Assembly: GCF_000090795.2 (NCBI RefSeq)
Contig: NW_003546250.1
Coordinates: 605,902-669,901 of the forward strand
DNA: 64,000 nucleotides
From: Amphimedon queenslandica
Taxonomy: Eukaryota > Porifera > Demospongiae > Haplosclerida > Niphatidae
Direction: 5' to 3'
Positions within the stretch are counted from its first letter, which is position 1, and every line of letters begins with the position of its first letter. Under the pieces are notes generated by a model, which had not been told where the DNA came from, made no database searches, and was given only the letters and a program-made list of their open reading frames with translations. Position numbers and translations under genes: made by a program. Positions 1-11,728 of the stretch are shown here, piece by piece.

Positions 1-67
1 CCGTTGCATGTCTTTCTAATTTGATTAATTATAAACCACACTCCAATAATTAATATTACTTTTATAG

Positions 68-1435
68 GCGGGAGGAAAGTTATTTTCTTCTATTGATCTC
101 ACCAGAGGCTTGAAACCTTTTGGTTCGTCGCTATTATCAGCAAAACCTCCTTTCCTTCCTGCCACATCTCAGCCGCCATTAATGTCCTCATCTCTAACCA
201 CACCCTCTTTTATGACCCCGCCCCAAACTGACACTCATTCGAAATACATCAAAAAATTGTGTGCACTGAATGAAAGTGTTAGCCAGTGGATTAGCGACCA
301 CGTCAAGAAGAATCCTTGTATCGATCTGACTCCGATATTTGAAGATTATAAGAAATACCTGAAGGAGCTAGACGCTGAGAAAGAGGGCGTGGAGGAAACA
401 GTTGCCATGACGACAACGAGTGAAACTGTTACCATGGAGACTGGAGATAAAGGGAATGAGGCGATGGAGAATGGAGGAGGAGCAGACGATGAAGAGGAAG
501 AAGAGGAACAACCTGAGGAAACAGGTATCCATTAATTTACTGGTTATGCTTACATGTAGTTACACATGTATTAATTTCGGCTCGATTTTGGAGTAACTTT
601 TAAAATTTGTAAAAAATCCAAACTTGATTGGAATGAGCTCAAACTTTCTATACAACATAAGAACATGTATATGTGTCAAGAAAAATTATAAAAATTATGA
701 AGAATTCTCTCCTAGTCATTTTTGGCGAAATTTTTCCAAAGTCCCTGTGCTATAGTACAGGGACTTTGGCCTGATTTTGGAGCAATTTTTAAAATTCATA
801 AAAAATTTAAATGTAATCAGAATCAGCTCAAACTTTCTACACATCATAAGAACATGTATATGCATCCGGAAAAAATTATAAAAATGGAGAAATCTCTCAG
901 AGCCATTTTTGACCAATTACCATGTACTGAATGAGTAGTTGTGATTATTATGTTAATGTGCTCATTTCTATCATAATACGATATTTTGACCACATCCCTG
1001 TGTCCTTTATGCGTAGAAAAAGAAGAGAAGAAACAGCTAGACCTTATTCAAGAGCCAGAAGACGATACAGACTGTCTCTTTGCCCTCCGCACTAAACTCT
1101 ACTACAAGAAAGACGACAAATTTGTCGAGCTTGGCATAGGAAAACTCCGTGTGGAAGAAATAGAAGGAGGAGGAGTGAGACTGCTACTGAGGAATGATAC
1201 AACACTTAAGCAGATTCTGTTAAATGTTCGCATCAATTCCCAAGTACCCATGACCCTTCAGAAGAATAGCCTCCTCATTGTCTGTCCTCCTAATCCTCCA
1301 TTGGAGTCCAAGTCTCCCAGCAAGTCCAGTGATTCTCCTGATGATGCCACGCCCCCTCCAGTCACGTATGCTCTAAGAGTGAAGGATAGTAACATGGCTG
1401 AGCAGCTTCATAGCACCATAAAGAATAAATTATAA
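68..1435 (+). CDS. NUP50: Nuclear pore protein NUP50, 3' part (two exons)
   Basis: NUP50 is a nuclear-basket nucleoporin that binds importin alpha and Ran and helps recycle importins. Two exons are visible, 68-524 and 1017-1435. The donor at 525 and the acceptor at 1015-1016 join in phase 1 and give an uninterrupted frame. Exon 1 carries the NUP50 signature around ALNESVSQWISDHV and DLTPIFEDYKKYL, followed by an acidic stretch. Exon 2 encodes a Ran-binding (RanBD1) domain, with LYYKKDDKFVELGIGKL near its start and LLLRNDTTLKQILLNV in the middle. The N-terminal importin-alpha-binding part lies left of the window, so the gene is partial here. The intron holds two copies of the dispersed 180-bp repeat. 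The next gene, on the other strand, ends about 290 bp downstream (tail-to-tail). The family call is confident. The first codon shown is an exon boundary, not a start. Confidence 0.88.
564..940 (+). repeat. Two copies of the dispersed ~180-bp palindrome-ended repeat
   Basis: Two head-to-tail units fill most of the NUP50 intron. Each contains the module CTCAAACTTTCTACAC followed by a CATAAGAACATGTATATG-like stretch. A near-perfect palindrome (GTCCCTGTGCTATAGTACAG and on) sits at the junction near 741-764. The same module recurs in introns throughout the window on both strands. Confidence 0.8.
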
Positions 1436-1726
1436 TAATAATAATGACTTTAATTATCTATTTAATAATGTGTTTGGTTTCATACCTTTCACTAATAATT
1501 ATTTTACTAAGCTAAACCTACACTTCATTGAGATGTATGTATGCTATGCAACTAGTGATAATAATGTTTGCTCTAACATTGAATTTGCAAAGTGTTCAAA
1601 TTTTTCTGGAAAAATCATTAAAATGTTCAAACAAGTTCTAACAATTAACAAAACTAAAAGCGTCTATTAAAATAGCATTAAAATTGTTACACAATACAGT
1701 ATTACAAACATTCATAAAGTATAGCA

Positions 1727-4419
1727 TTAAGTAGTAATCTGACGTGTTGGTGCTGTTGTCCAGGATTCCATGTTCTTCTCCAGTCGTTTTAAAGAGTTTT
1801 TGATGTATTGTTTAGCTAATTCAATTCTTGATGGCAAAGACAAAATGTAATTATTGTAATAGGAAGAAATGTTAGTTGATGATCCATCATCAGTATTGAC
1901 TAATGGGGCTATGTTAATGGTGGTGCCCTTTTCTTTGGATGGTGACGCAGTTTGTAAGATAGTTTCGATTTCAGGATGACCCATTGAAGATGCTACAGTT
2001 TGAAGATCTTTGCCATTCATATCTTGCTTAATGATAGCTTTGTTTTTAAGAAGAATGCTCACAATTTCTGAGTGACCACCTGCAGTAGCAAAGAAGATTG
2101 GTGTCCAACCACGACTATTATTTTGTAGTTCAGTAGAAGCCCCAGCAGTTAATAGCATTTCAACTATCTCAGTGTGACCTTCACCAGCAGCAACACACAA
2201 TGGGGTATAGCCTTGGTTGCTAAGAACATTATAACGTCAGCTTTGGCCTCAATTAGCAATTGAACAATTTTTTCATTACCTACCATACAGGCCAAATGCA
2301 GAGATGTGTCATTATTTTCAGAAGCAAGATCAGGATCAGCTCCAGCATTTAGTAAAGTTTCTGCAATCTTGGTTTTACTGCTATACACAGCAGCATGTAA
2401 AGGTGATTCTCCTTTGTGTGAACAGAGATTAACATCAGCTCCTGCCACAAGAAAACGTCGTACCATTTCTTCATTGCCATTTAAACAAATAAAATGCATT
2501 GGTGAGTAACCATTAATGTTTTGAATATTGACATTGGCATTAGCATTAAGTAAGAGAGACAATATTTCAGTATTATTGTCAAAAGCAGGAATGTGAAGAG
2601 CTGTCTGTCGATTAAAGCTGTCTTTGCCTTGCAAGTCAACATAAGCTCCTGCCTGAAGTAAAAGTTTTACTATTTTTTTCTGTCTGTGGCTACAGGCAAT
2701 CATAAGTGGAGTGGCTCCGTCATCAGCTGGAATATTAGGATCAGCATTAAACCTCAGCAAAAGTTCCACTATTTCATGATGGCTATCAAATGTAGCGAGA
2801 TACAAAGCTGTATAACCATTTAATTTTAAATCTGTTTCAGCTCCTGCTTTAAGCAACAATGAGGCAATTTTAGCATTTCCAAAGTAACAAACAAATCCAA
2901 GTGCATTCAAACCATTAGAAGCTGCAGTAATATCAGTATTTGCATTATACTTAAGTAGGAGCCCTACAGCATCTTCATGACCATGAAAAGCTGCCATCAT
3001 TAATGGTGTCACCTTCTGCTTGGGATGATGATGATCAGGAGACACACCTGCTTTGATTAATAACTCAACAGCTTCTGTGTGACCCCAATGAGCACCAATA
3101 TGTATTGCTGATACAAGACCAGATTCATCGAAACATTGTAAATCAACATTGTGCCTTATTAGCAGATTCAAAGCATTTATATTGTTACTGTATAGCACTC
3201 TTTTTAAGAAATAAATACTATTTGCACTAACATCAATAACTTCAAGCTCTAATAAAAATTCAGTTAGTTCTGTAGGAATGATACCATATTGTAAAACAAA
3301 TGCCAAAGCTAGCTCAAAGGAATACTCACTTTGGGAAAAGAGAGGACTAAATCTAACCCTCAAACATCCAACTTGAATATAAATGATCCCAATATATGAC
3401 ATCTCTAATTGCTTCATACTGGCTAGTGCAATGAGAGGAAGGATTACTGATTGAGGAGCTACCATTTGAACTATTACTGATCCTTCTTTGATTGTTATTT
3501 TTGTAAGAACTGAACTCTTATCACGAAAAATATACTTTAATAGCTTCCATAGGTTGTTAACCATTACTTTGAACCACTCACCTTCTAACTTCAATTGCAC
3601 AATGCATAGATCAGATGATTGATCAGCTCCTACAATAGGTTTTGCAGCGCTTTCAATAGCAGCTTTAAATTCTTGTATTGTGGTAGATCCCAACCACTTC
3701 CTTATGTCTTGGTCATACTTGTTTAAATCTCTTTCCATTGTATCCCTCACAAACTGATACACTATCTTTCTTATTATCTTATAGTTCATGAAGCAGTAGT
3801 GTGGCTGTAGACAAATGAAAAGCTGTGTAATATCTTCTGGGTCGTGTTTAGGTTGGAAGGTGTCTTGAAGGAAGTTAGTGACGAAACGATAAACTATCTT
3901 CAACTCCGATTCCTTTTCTAAGGCACTCTGTATATTTGTAACTAAACCAGCAAACTTTGTTTGCATTTCATCAAGTGTAGCACCTAGCTCATCACTGTCA
4001 TGCAAGGATAAAACTTTCATTGGAATCACAGCTTCATCAGGAAGTACCAAGTTGTTACAGACTCTATCTAATGCATGCTTTTCTTCAGGTATTGCTCGAA
4101 GTGCTTCAATGACTTTATCCCATGATGGACTCGGGTCATGTTCCAGCCAGTAATGAAGTATTTCTGTAACTCTACGTGGGATATTTCTGGGGTGTTCTTC
4201 TTCTAGCTTACCGAGAAATTCTTGAGGAACATTCAGCAGAGTACCAAATTTATGCCATTTTACCACATCACCTACAGCTCCCGAGAGCAGTGTTAGTGTC
4301 AAAGGCAGAGAGCTTTGTTTGCGAGCCATCTTGCCCATTAAAGTGTGAAGCTCGGGAGAAAGGGCCATGGCCATATTTTTGATAAGCAACCCCACCCAGT
4401 TTGATGGGCATGGCCTCAT
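1727..4419 (-). CDS. Death-domain / ankyrin-repeat protein, carrying a frameshift
   Basis: A long intronless coding region. The N-terminal ~110 residues resemble a Death domain (KWHKFGTLLNVPQEFLGKL, then RVTEILHYWLEHDPSPSW, then WDKVIEALRAI). A ~300-residue middle part is unrecognised. About twelve ankyrin repeats follow, with typical TPLMMAAFHGH, TALYLATF and SPLHAAVY starts, and then a ~75-residue tail. Proteins joining Death and ankyrin parts are common in sponges and usually act in signalling or innate defence; that role is inference here. Two frames are needed. Repeats 1-9 end near 2235 and repeats 10-12 continue from about 2225 in another frame. Two extra bases (AT) within 2229-2234 explain the shift exactly, because removing them restores the normal repeat spacing ADVNVLSNQGYTPL. 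This may be a real disabling mutation, an allele or an assembly error. The start is uncertain: the first ATG is at 4419, but ATGs at 4374 or 4368 are equally plausible, and an upstream exon is possible. Confidence 0.75.
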
Positions 4420-4580
4420 TACTCAAATGCATGAGTCATGACTCTGCCCAGATTTGCTATGATTTGCCAGACTCTGGTCATGTACCATAGATAATTTTGT
4501 AGTTGTACATGCACAAAATACAATTATTTTCAGTACTCATAATTTCAAAACATTGACAGTGTGTGTGTGTGTGCGACGAG

Positions 4581-7104
4581 TTATTTTCTTTTTCCAGGTG
4601 GAGGTGGTTTCAGTTGAAACGGTTTAGTAGTTCCAGCAACTGATAGTCCAGTGCCACCTCCAAGCCCACCTAGACCAGTTCCCATTCCACCAAGACCACC
4701 TGTTCCTATTCCACTAAGACCAGTTCCCATTCCTGCACCACCACCGAGACCAGTACCAATTCCTGTTCCAAGACCAGCACCAGTTCTTAGTCCTGTATTA
4801 CCGAGTCCCATTCCAATACCACCTGAGGCTCCAAGACCAGTTGTTCCAATTCCACTTGAGAGTCCAGTTCCCATTCCCAGACCAGATGTTCCCATTCCCA
4901 TTCTGTTTGCTCCCATTCCAATACCAGTAGTGGGCCCTGGTAAACCAATACCAGCATTACCTGGTCTTATACCACCAATTCCAGTTCCAATACCTCCAGT
5001 ATTGGTTCCTATACCACCTAAACTGGGTCCAATACCACCAAGACTGGTTCCTATACCTCCTGTCCCAATTCCTATACCACTGTTGCCAAACTGACCTAAT
5101 AAATAAAAAATAAAACAGTTTTAAATTAAGAAAATTATTGTTACCGGCAGTTGCCATGGCAGTGAGTGCAGCTGTTGCTTGTGCAATGGAAGCAGCAAAT
5201 GGTGAGGGACCAACTTGTGATTCTGATGACTTCTTATCACCTGTAGTAAAAGAATAATATACAATTCTTTCTCTTTCTCTCTCTTCTCATGTCTTCCCAC
5301 CCTCCCTAATACTTTTCTTTGATTGTTCATTTGAAGTAGCCACAAAGAGGTCAGTACTATCCAGCCCCATCAGTCTCCTCAAGTTAATGTATTGCTCCTT
5401 CAGTCGCTGTATCTCTTCATGGATCACTTGTAGTCTAGCAGCTAGTACTAAGAATGGTCTGTACTGGGCGTTAAGAGCACTGATAATGTCGCCAGGTCCT
5501 AGAGACTGAGAGGAGTAGGAGGAAGCTGAAACAGCATGAAGATAACTCTCAAGTTCTTCGAGCTGGTTCCGGAACATTCTCATACGCTTTTCAAAATGAT
5601 CAACAGTTTCCTTAAAGTACCTATAAAACAAACCAAAGGTAATAGTGTGATTAAACTAATTAAAGTTTATTAAAATTATGAGAATAATAATAATATTATT
5701 GCCTCACTCGTCTGGTGTGGTGTTCTCATGCTGTAATCCTGTGGGTAGCTCTCTTGTTCTCTGAGCTATCTCTAACACTCGTCCTTCTTTGTGTGTCTCA
5801 TCTTTTAGTGACGAGAGAGAATGATTCAACTGATGCAATTCCTGACTAACTACTGTTGCTTGCTAAGAGAAGAGAAGAGAGAGAGTGTGAGAAAGAGGAA
5901 CAATAAGTAAAGGAAAAAAGTACATGTAACTACAAATCACTCTAAAATGTACATTCACATACAGTACATCAAAATAAGAGTATATATTTTCTCTTTCTCT
6001 CACTTGCTGCTGAGTGTCAATATGGTCTCCAACACTTCTAAACTTCTTTTCAAAAGTCTCCGATGACTTGCTAATGGTGTCACTCGTCGATTTCAGATTA
6101 GCAAGAAATGTTTCAAATTGACTGACCAGTTGACCAAATTCATCAGGAAGAGCACCAGCACTCACCGACTGGACCCTTAAACAATAAATAAAATTAATAA
6201 TGTTAATAATTACACATTTTAATGTATTCCCAATTAATGCCTATCATGCTAATATCACATTAATAACTTACTGTGATTTCTGTGTGATGTCTTGGTTGAC
6301 TCCACCCAGTCCTGTCACACGTGGTCCAGTTGCACTAGTGGTAGTAGTCAATCCAATTCCTGATGTCGTAGTTAAACTCGTCAGACCAGTTCCTAAACCG
6401 GTTTTACTAGTTCCCAGGCTTGGCTGGCCGATTGTCCCTAAGCCTGTTTTGAGTCCTGTTTGAGGAGCAGTCAGACCAGTTGTCAGTTTAATTTGTCCAG
6501 GTTGGGTAGTTGTCAATCCTGTTAAGCCAGTCTGACCAGGTTGTGTAGTAGTTAATCCCGTTTGACCAGGTTGAGTAGTGGTCAAACCTGTAAGGCTCAT
6601 CTGACCAGTTTTTCCGATCGTTAATCCAGTCTGACCAGGTTGCACTGAGGTTAATCCAGCTAAACCAATCTGCCCAGGTTGTGAGGTTGAACCGGCTAAA
6701 CCAGTTAAACCAGTCTGACCAGGTTGTGACGTTAAACCAGTCAAACCAGATTGCGAACTAGCTAATCCAGCCAATCCTGTCTGACCAGGTTGAGACATCA
6801 AACCAGCCAAACCAGGTTGAATTGATGATGGAGCAGTTAGGCCAGTTTGTCCAATGGTTAGTACTGGTTTATTAGCACCAGTCAAACCAGTTGGAGCAGG
6901 AGCCAAACCTGTTAAACCAGTTGGAGCAGCAGTAGTACCAGTCAGTCCGTTCCTTGCTCCTCCTATCCCTCCTCCTTGGTTTAATCCTCCTCCAGTAGAT
7001 GGGCCGGCAAGGTTTAGTCCTCTTCCTGTACCTAGTCCCAGTCCTTGCTGCCCAGGCTGTGGCTGTAAATTGAAGCTTAACTTTGGATTGAATTGTTGCG
7101 CCAT
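4581..7104 (-). CDS. NUP58: Nucleoporin NUP58/NUP45, with GL/GI/GM repeats replacing FG repeats
   Basis: NUP58 is part of the central-channel NUP62-NUP58-NUP54 complex. Six exons join in frame: 7104-6272, 6175-6004, 5862-5708, 5620 to about 5313 (donor ambiguous with 5301), 5240-5145 and 5095-4581, giving about 692 residues against ~600 in vertebrates. The coiled-coil core is clear, with ENTTPDEYFKETVDHFEKRM, then DIISALNAQYRPFLVLAARL, then IHEEIQRLKEQYINLRRLMG. The end FQLKPPPPGKRK matches the family's QLKKPP...GKR tail. The N-terminal ~277 residues and C-terminal ~170 residues are low-complexity repeats such as TGLTGL and QPGQTGL at the N-terminus and GIGTGLGG at the C-terminus. I find only one FG dipeptide in these regions (QFGN, near 5088). 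The start ATG at 7104 (MAQQFNPKL) begins the repeat domain directly. The ankyrin gene lies 160 bp downstream on the same strand. Confidence 0.88.
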
Positions 7105-8489
7105 TTTGACCTAGCCTGAGGGTGGTGGTTTGCTAACACGTGGGAGTGGGCGGGGAACTGGTTTGTGGTTTATTTATTCATAGATAATGATTTATATATC
7201 TATGATTTATTTCTTTCTTCTATTTCTAAATTTATTTTCACCTTTATTAAATTGAAAAAAATGGCAGTATGTACCAACCAACACCTAAGTTTTCTTTTTT
7301 ATGCCTTATAAAGAGTAGAAACTTTAAAATATTTTTCCTTTCTCTTTCTTATTTTCTAACTTTTAAAATTAAATGAAAAAATTGACATTCTTTTTATGTA
7401 TTCAGATTATAAAAAAAGAAAAAAAATTGGCGTGTGTGTATGTGTGTATGAGGCTCTGTATGTATATGTTACTATTTAAGTACATGTAAAGGCTCTGTAT
7501 GTATATTACTATTAAGTATGAGGCTTCATACACAATTGCATGATAAGCTCTACAGATCTATACAGTACCAATGGCACTCCCCCACAGACTACCAGTACTC
7601 ATAGCGTGCACTCTATGAGTAATGGTAGCCAATGGAAGAGTGTCACCAGCACTGTACAAACCTGTAATGTAGTCTGAAGCTGTGTGTGCATTATAATGTA
7701 AGCTCTGTATGCATACTAATTAAACTATATTAGACACAATGTATTGTACTTACATGTAATTGCATGCCACTGAAGCCAGCCACGGCTTATACCTATCTAA
7801 AGAACTTACAAGAAATTCTACAAATGCGGTTTCGGGGATTCGAACCCGGACCTTCTTGCCTCAAGGTCTGGGCCCATCCCCTCAACCACTAGGCTATCCG
7901 GACCGCCGGGCAACAGCACGTGATTTTTCCACCTACACATACTAACAGTCACTACAATACTGCATTATACACTGTGTAAACGCCTTATACAGCCACATAG
8001 TGTTAATTTGAGCTTAGATGGGGCTTTTATAACTTCTTTGTAACTTATGCTAACAGCTTAGATCTAAAGCTTGGTAGAGGCTCTGTCTAAAATAACATTA
8101 ATAGTCTAGATACTATAAAATCATTAGTTTAAAGCCTCGCTCTAGTACTTTTGAAGGTTCTCCATAGGCTTCTCTGGCTAGACCTACATTATAAATTAGT
8201 TTAAATATTAACACAGTTCTCTTAGACTAAGCCTGATTGATTGTTAAAGCCTATAATTTTTTGAGATTATGACTGAGGTAGCCGCTCACTGATATCCATA
8301 AGTCCATTACAGTGGACCAGAGTCTTTAAACTTTGGGAAAACAAACCAAGCTGTTGAAAAGTGTGATACTGAGTCACAAACTGTCTAGAAGTCGAGGTAG
8401 AAGTCGTAAAAACCTTGAGAAACTTTCTTGGCCTGATAATCAGTTCAGATCCCAAGCTGGGTGGTGTAGTGGGTGGTCCTTTCTTGGCC
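7105..8489. other. Intergenic region between NUP58 and PELP1
   Basis: The 5' ends of NUP58 (-) and PELP1 (+) face this 1.4 kb AT-rich stretch. It contains a tRNA-like SINE (7760-7910). A CTCTGTATGTATAT-like unit is repeated near 7450-7510. An open frame reads into the PELP1 start from about 8370 but begins after stops, so I treat it as 5' UTR. I see no other gene. Confidence 0.6.
7760..7910 (-). repeat. tRNA-derived SINE or decayed tRNA-like sequence
   Basis: On the minus strand a Pol III A-box-like TAGCCTAGTGG (7896-7886) and a perfect B box GGTTCGAATCC (7846-7836) are about 40 bp apart, as in tRNAs with a long variable arm. A 6-bp hairpin GACCTT/AAGGTC fits such an arm. Only GCGGT/ACCGC of the acceptor stem pairs, with three extra bases, and no clean anticodon stem forms. 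It is therefore more likely a SINE head or dead tRNA than a working tRNA. The tail toward 7760 is AT-rich. Confidence 0.5.
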
Positions 8490-9660
8490 ATGGCCCATGT
8501 GCCACGTCGTGGTTCACAAGGAGAAATGGAGTCGATAGAAGATGAAGTAAGAAGGAAAATACTGTAAAGATAGTATTTTTTAAATCAGATAGTGAAAGGT
8601 TTCATTTCTGAACCTGGTTCCATTCCTCACAGACGTCTTGGACCGGCTTTGCTGTCCTGTACCTCAGCTCCACTCAAAGACAATGTTGATCAAATCACTC
8701 GTCAGTTAACAACTGATATTAAGGTAATAGAAACTACTGTAGCATTAATAATAGTTTGGATGTTTGATTTCAGTAAGGTTTAGATGGGTTTTTGATACAC
8801 ACACTCAACGAGGATTTATTCAAAGTGTGGCATTTTTTTATATTCAATATTCAGACTGAAATATCTCTTCTCCTTTTCTTTCAATAGGTTACTGTCCATC
8901 CCTCTCAGTTGTCTGTGGTTCTAAACTGTGTTGACACATTTCTTCAAAGGATTGCATTAGAGAGGATATCCACTCCTCCCTCTCTCCCTAAGCTAATTGG
9001 TATATTATTCTACCATGAGTCATCTTGCTCATCCTCTCAATGCGTGATGCTGCACAGTTTGACAACTCTGTGTTATCTCTTCCCTGGGGCTTGTAAGGAG
9101 CACCGCTCAATGATACTTAAATGGAGCAAATGTGCTTTGTTCTCTAAATCTACTTCACTAATGAAAGTAATTACTAATAATATCCTATTGATTTTAATAT
9201 AAAAATAGAATATTGAAACTACATACATGTACATGTACATTGGTCTTAATGGCTTGCTCCTTCTCTCTATTGCTTCCATAGGAAGCTGCTAGTCTATTGC
9301 AGGTATTAAATAGTTCATTGAAGTCAGGGACCAGTCCCGAAGAGACTCAGTTCTTTCTTAGCCTTATACAGTCGGTACATTATTGTATTACTGCACTCCT
9401 TGGAGAAGAGGAAGACGAGGAATCTCCTTCACCAACACTGTTGTTACCTGATCTCTCTAATTCTCTTGACGGGACGGAAAAAATTGACGTCCTTGTTAAA
9501 GGTGTGTCCAGTTTGACTTATCTCCTGAGGGTGTGTCTGTTAGTTGATGTGCATCGCCTGTTGGATGTTCCCCTTGACCAATTGTGGGGGTTGATATGGA
9601 GAATGATGAACAATCAAGTAATATAATGTATACGTGAACATTATGTGTCATTCATTTTTC

Positions 9661-9752
<92 letters not shown>

Positions 9753-11193
9753 TCTCTCTAGTCATCAGTTGATAACGTTAATCATTTATTGCTAAAGGCA
9801 AGTTGGCAGTTGCTATTGGTTACCATTCAAAGGTTAATACTAACAATAAACTAATAATAATAACAATAATAATAATAGTAATAATAACAATGATCTCCAT
9901 CCTGTAGCTGTGGTCTCTCCTTATTGCCGTACTCTGACACCATTGAGTCAGCTATTATCAAAACCTTTCACCGAGCTTCACCTGCCTCCATTTTACCACT
10001 TGTCTGCAAGTGTGCGGAAAAGTGGGTGTGTCTACGAAATTCCTGTTCACTTCAGTTTATTGAGAAACTAATGTCTTGTGTGTGTATCTGTACCCATCAT
10101 CGTATAGAAGTATGTCATGTGATTGTCATGTGATTCTTAACATGCCTTAGGCTTGCCAGGATTATGATAGAAAAGTGGCTTTCCAGTTCAAGGAGGGTAA
10201 GTGAATTTGCTGTTTTTTAAAAAGTTTTAATTCTTTGTATAAAGATAAGATACTTTCGCTTTACATTGATACTCTTAATACTTGCATTGGATCTGTGACC
10301 TCTGGAAGACTCTCTCCTCTCACTGCTAAGGTATAAATGCCACATAGAAAGTTTTATTTGATTCAAACCACAACCTTTAATGTCCTTATGTGTTATGAAA
10401 TAAAGTTTGAGTGATCAATGTGTACATTAATGTGATTAGTAGTATATTTCTTTCCTTATAGTCTGTGCTTGATTTATGTTATACAATATTGAGCTCTGGC
10501 TACACTGAGAGTAATTCACTGTCATCACTTCTCAATCATCCTCTCCTTTACTCGAACAAGAACTCCTTTTCAAAATTACAAGATCAAGTTAGTTTATTGA
10601 ATTTGATCCAAAAATTAGGCCAAAATTCACCAAAAATGAAAAGAAGAGATTTCACTATATTTCATATTTTTTCTGATACATATTATACATGTTCTTATGT
10701 TGTGTAGAAAGTTTGAACTGATTCCGATCAAAATAGGATTTTGAAATGAGCTCTCACTTTCTACATGAGACAGTATCAAATGCTTTCCAGTTCACTGCAT
10801 CACCTATATGTGTTAAGAACATGAATCTCTTTCATTTAGGCTTTAGAGGAGCTAACTCAAAACCCAGTAGCCACAGTACCTCATTCTAACACAGCTGCTA
10901 CATCTGTACACTACCAACCTACAACTAGTTCAGTAAATGATGAAGCAATGATTGATGATGAAGGCAGTGGGGAAGATGAAGAGATGACATTAGATCATGT
11001 AGGACCTAGTCCTGTGGCAAAACAAGATGCTATCAAAGGCAGAGATACTGAAGCCCCAACTGAAGCAAAGAGAAGGAAAGTGGAAGAAGAAGTACTCCTC
11101 GATGAAGAGGAACTTAATGAAGGGAACGATGAAGAGGAAGATGATGAGGACATTGATGTCAATTCAATGTTAATGAAAGCATTTGATGTTTAA
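8490..11193 (+). CDS. PELP1: PELP1/Rix1-like ribosome-biogenesis protein
   Basis: PELP1 (yeast Rix1) scaffolds the nucleolar complex needed for 60S ribosome maturation and ITS2 processing. Many small exons join in frame. They include 8490-8546 (MAHVPRRGSQ), 8589-8723, 8888-9168, 9282-9615, 9763-9831, 9908-10109, 10152-10197, 10227-10330, 10462-10587 and 10840-11193 (later ones approximate). Matches to animal PELP1 recalled from memory are YLFPGACKEHRSMILKW (human TYFPRACGSLKGKLASF), VPLDQLWGLIWRMM (human VPVQEILDFICRTL) and a CGLSLLPYSDTI region. The protein is all-helical, HEAT-like. It ends in a KRRK basic patch and a Glu/Asp-rich tail, as PELP1 does, but lacks the vertebrate proline-rich extension. 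The start at 8490 is chosen because the exon joins in phase 0 to the next; an upstream exon cannot be excluded. Confidence 0.7.
9667..9762. repeat. (CT)n microsatellite in a PELP1 intron
   Basis: About 90 bp of nearly pure CT repeat runs directly into the AG acceptor at 9761-9762, so it doubles as a polypyrimidine tract. The same arrangement recurs at 19750, 20270, 24530, 28577 and 30176. Confidence 0.95.
10600..10745 (-). repeat. Fragment of the dispersed 180-bp repeat
   Basis: This is a minus-orientation copy in a PELP1 intron, recognised by ACATGTTCTTATGTTGTGTA followed by GAAAGTTTGAACTGATTC. The palindromic end is missing. Confidence 0.75.
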
Positions 11194-11728
11194 CGTAATC
11201 TTGTAAAAAATATAATTATGCTTTAGGCATTGCCTATACTGTTTGTACAGGCTCATTGTTCTGAGTCCATTAAACCATAGATATGATTGAATAGTCTACA
11301 TTTTTCCGATTACGCTGAGCAGCTAAAGTTTGTATTGTACAGTTTATCTAAAAGTTCACCCAATAAAAATGAACTAAAATGTCATTGACTATAAAAGGTG
11401 ATAATTAAATCGTGATCTCATTCCATTTCAATATCAGATAGTGCATGGAATGCTGAATCTTAATGATTAATAATACTATTTGGCACCACCTCTAATTGAT
11501 GTCTTTAATCTTTATTATTAACTTTTCATGTTAAAAAAACAATTATAATAATATAATTATTGCCAAAAATATATAAATGGTTATTCACACAATCACACTG
11601 CATATAAACACACTCAACAACAACAAATAGATACATATATACATACACAAAATAAGTTAACACAATGTAGAAAAATGGAGAGGAAAGATAAAAAAGATAG
11701 AAGAGAGAGCGTAGGTCATGTATTATTA
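11194..11728. other. Intergenic, between converging PELP1 and receptor genes
   Basis: This 535-bp AT-rich gap holds the 3' UTRs of PELP1 (+) and the SEFIR receptor (-). CAATAAAAAT near 11360 could be a polyadenylation signal. No gene is seen. Confidence 0.5.

Noticed and set aside
2229-2234. A tiny intron or programmed frameshift joining the ankyrin frames
   Set aside because: Two bases are too few for an intron, and no slippery heptamer or downstream structure typical of programmed shifting is apparent.
4651-5094. Proline-rich plus-strand open frame (PIP/VPIP repeats)
   Set aside because: Antisense reading of the Gly-rich repeat exon of NUP58, which has matched splice sites and a conserved C-terminus on the minus strand.
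7760-7945. 61-residue open frame containing GIRTRTF
   Set aside because: This peptide is the usual false translation of a tRNA T-arm; the DNA is a tRNA-like repeat.
8267-8491. Minus-strand 74-codon frame upstream of PELP1
   Set aside because: No recognisable protein features; it overlaps the PELP1 leader and has no partner exons.
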